Of a stretch of DNA of 64,000 bases, positions 62,557 to 64,000 are shown piece after piece. Every line of letters begins with the position of its first letter. Within the stretch, counting starts at the first letter, position 1. A program made the position numbers and the translations under genes. The stretch covers positions 10,123 through 74,122 of the forward strand of contig CAZWOU010000009.1 in the NCBI GenBank assembly GCA_964635375.1, in the 5' to 3' direction. Below the pieces are notes generated by a model that ran no database searches, was not told the DNA's origin, and saw only the letters and a program-made list of their open reading frames with translations. The stretch comes from CAZMNY01 sp964635375 (GTDB lineage Bacteria; Planctomycetota; Planctomycetia; Pirellulales; Pirellulaceae).

Positions 62557-64000
62557 CTAAGACTGCAGCAGTTTTTCAGCTTGTTCGCGCCCAGGCGCCG
62601 GCCAACCGTACTCGCTGGCCGAAACACGGGCGAGGCCGATCAAGTGTCGCCAACGCAGTTCTGGCCGAGTGGCAACGAATTCTTCTGTGACCGTGCGGAA
62701 ATACTTCTCCGCGTGCAAAGCGCCGTCTTCGCTGACGGCATAGCGGCGAAGGCAATCAAAGATCGGCTTGCTTGGCCTGCCCGCAGCATGCCAACTGCTG
62801 ACCACCGCCATCGCTTCAGCCTGATTCCTCGCCTGTACCGATTCGTTCAGCTGACGGATCAGACCGCCAGCATCGAGCTTCTTAGATTCGATGGCTGGCG
62901 CGTTAAAGGGAAATGGCGAATCCGTGATGTATCTCCTCTGTCCCGCAGTGTGCCAGGCGCCGACGATCAGGCTGCAGACCTGATTGCGGTGGTTGGTCAC
63001 ACGGGCGATGTTGCGCCAGGCGTTGGCTGCGTCGGACGCGTGCACTCCGATGCCAGCGCCATGCACGCTGCCCTTGGGCTTTCCTGGGGAAGCCGATTTC
63101 TCCGGACGTCCGGGATCGTTCATAACCAGCAGGTTTGCGGCGAGCGACATCGCTTCGCCGATGTCCTCCACAGCGAATCCCTCCGCGAGCGCCTCGGCTG
63201 TCGCCTCGGCTGCGTGCTCACGAGCGCCCGCAAAAATCGTGTTGGCCATCCGCTCGATCCACGCCGTGTCCGCCCGACGCGAACCCGGTTTCTTGCTGAG
63301 CAACTTGTATTCGTCCAGAAGCCGAGGCGTCAGCTTGCGCAGTTTCGGCTCAGGGCCTTTTCGCTTCAGTCGATTCTGCTCTCGTTCCACGCAATAACGC
63401 ACCGACTGGCGCAGCAACGTGTGGGCGTGATCATAACCAACCAATGGCAACACCTCCCAGGCGCGCCAAGCCAGCGCGACCCGATGCACATCGGGCTCAT
63501 CCTGAACAATGTGTTGCAAGCTGTTGAACAACGCCGTCTGCTCTGCATCTTCAGCCGTTGGCCGATCGGCAAGCGCAGCGAACGTTCGCTCGGCTGATTG
63601 CATGTCGCCGCTGGCCATCTCCCGAAGCAGACGCGGGCCGCCACGCTCTTTGCCGGAAAGGGGCGCCGGCTCAACACGACCCAACCGCTGACCGCCGTCG
63701 GCTTCGTGAATCCTCGCCGTATTGCGGTACAAGACCTTCAAAATCGGCATCGGCTTACGAGCTTGAGGGAGCTTCTCCGCGAGATACCAGGCGGGCATGA
63801 GAGCCATCAGCGTATGAAACCCAACGTAATCTTGCCCAGCAAAACTGCGCGCGTTGGCCAGCGCGCCAGCCGCTACGAGCGTCTTCAACGGAACGCCGCT
63901 TTTGATCTTGGCAACGAGCAGGGGTTGCAACTTCTCCAGCGCTGTCTGCTGCATCAGGCTGACTAGCGGCTCCATCGACCCGAAGGTCAAAGAGGGCGCC
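62557..64000 (-). CDS. Conserved helical protein of unknown function (5' truncated)
   Basis: The frame is open to the right edge, so the true start lies outside the window; at least 480 residues are present. The protein is largely helical, without signal or membrane segments in the visible part. Landmarks: SFAGQDYVGFHTLMALMPAW near the visible N-terminus, VLPLVGYDHAHTLLRQSVRY in the middle, and LIVGAWHTAGQRRYITDSPF towards the end; several histidines in these strings could bind metal. It vaguely recalls questin-oxidase-like helical proteins, but I do not claim the family. A TTG at 63990 is not a convincing start. Confidence 0.75.
   Translation of the reverse strand, partial: APSLTFGSMEPLVSLMQQTALEKLQPLLVAKIKSGVPLKTLVAAGALANARSFAGQDYVGFHTLMALMPAWYLAEKLPQARKPMPILKVLYRNTARIHEADGGQRLGRVEPAPLSGKERGGPRLLREMASGDMQSAERTFAALADRPTAEDAEQTALFNSLQHIVQDEPDVHRVALAWRAWEVLPLVGYDHAHTLLRQSVRYCVEREQNRLKRKGPEPKLRKLTPRLLDEYKLLSKKPGSRRADTAWIERMANTIFAGAREHAAEATAEALAEGFAVEDIGEAMSLAANLLVMNDPGRPEKSASPGKPKGSVHGAGIGVHASDAANAWRNIARVTNHRNQVCSLIVGAWHTAGQRRYITDSPFPFNAPAIESKKLDAGGLIRQLNESVQARNQAEAMAVVSSWHAAGRPSKPIFDCLRRYAVSEDGALHAEKYFRTVTEEFVATRPELRWRHLIGLARVSASEYGWPAPGREQAEKLLQS

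Overview
The window looks like a draft or metagenome-derived chromosome segment of a planctomycete, most likely order Pirellulales. The evidence is the repertoire: formylglycine sulfatases, two cytochrome-c/DUF1549/DUF1553 (PSD1-type) proteins, three Tat-exported DUF1501 proteins, PQQ and FG-GAP propeller proteins, SMP-30, PhoD and neutral-ceramidase-like secreted proteins, on a moderately GC-rich background. Four runs of N (100, 100, 10 and 100 bases) interrupt the sequence, and at least two of them break real genes. No tRNA, rRNA, CRISPR array or insertion sequence was seen.

Layout. 1-7 kb: a 5'-truncated aldehyde dehydrogenase, a short transaldolase, a 40-residue membrane peptide, a methyltransferase, a sulfatase and an ABC exporter pair. 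7-15.6 kb: amtB-glnB nitrogen module with a candidate sigma-54 promoter, a double-GGDEF protein, an FG-GAP protein, then thyA-folA-PerM. 15.6-21.1 kb: a putative retron defence locus. 21-28 kb: a GH32-like propeller protein, a two-component pair whose kinase carries discoidin-like sensor domains, and ilvB. 28-34.6 kb: a tandem-repeat/gap region, crcB, uvrA, a DUF1501 protein and an SMP-30-like protein. 34.6-38.2 kb: a single-domain esterase, a DUF983 protein and a two-domain esterase. 38.4-49.8 kb: a repeat-rich coiled-coil secreted protein, a PQQ propeller with an internal methyltransferase-like domain, a PSD1/DUF1501 pair and a second sulfatase. 49.9-62.5 kb: seven exported-hydrolase-type genes all on the + strand (PhoD, ceramidase-like, PSD1, DUF1501, sialidase-like, propeller-PHP, PhoD). 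The last gene runs off the right edge.

The main discovery is the retron locus, read on the minus strand: an armadillo/HEAT-like protein, then a winged-helix plus SWIM zinc-finger protein joined by an ATGA overlap, then a structured non-coding RNA, then a reverse transcriptase with retron hallmarks (NAxxH, YADD, VTG) and a long N-terminal extension. In the 340-bp spacer before the reverse transcriptase I can trace an a1/a2 end stem, a small msr-type hairpin and an msd-type hairpin with a perfect 22-bp stem. From memory, the gene content matches the retron class called type XIII. I know of no experimentally defined msDNA for it, and I place the ncRNA here from sequence alone.

A second theme is short tandem duplications (13-17 bp, a different unit each time) in spacers and at gene ends. 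Some coincide with assembly gaps or have been absorbed into coding sequence.
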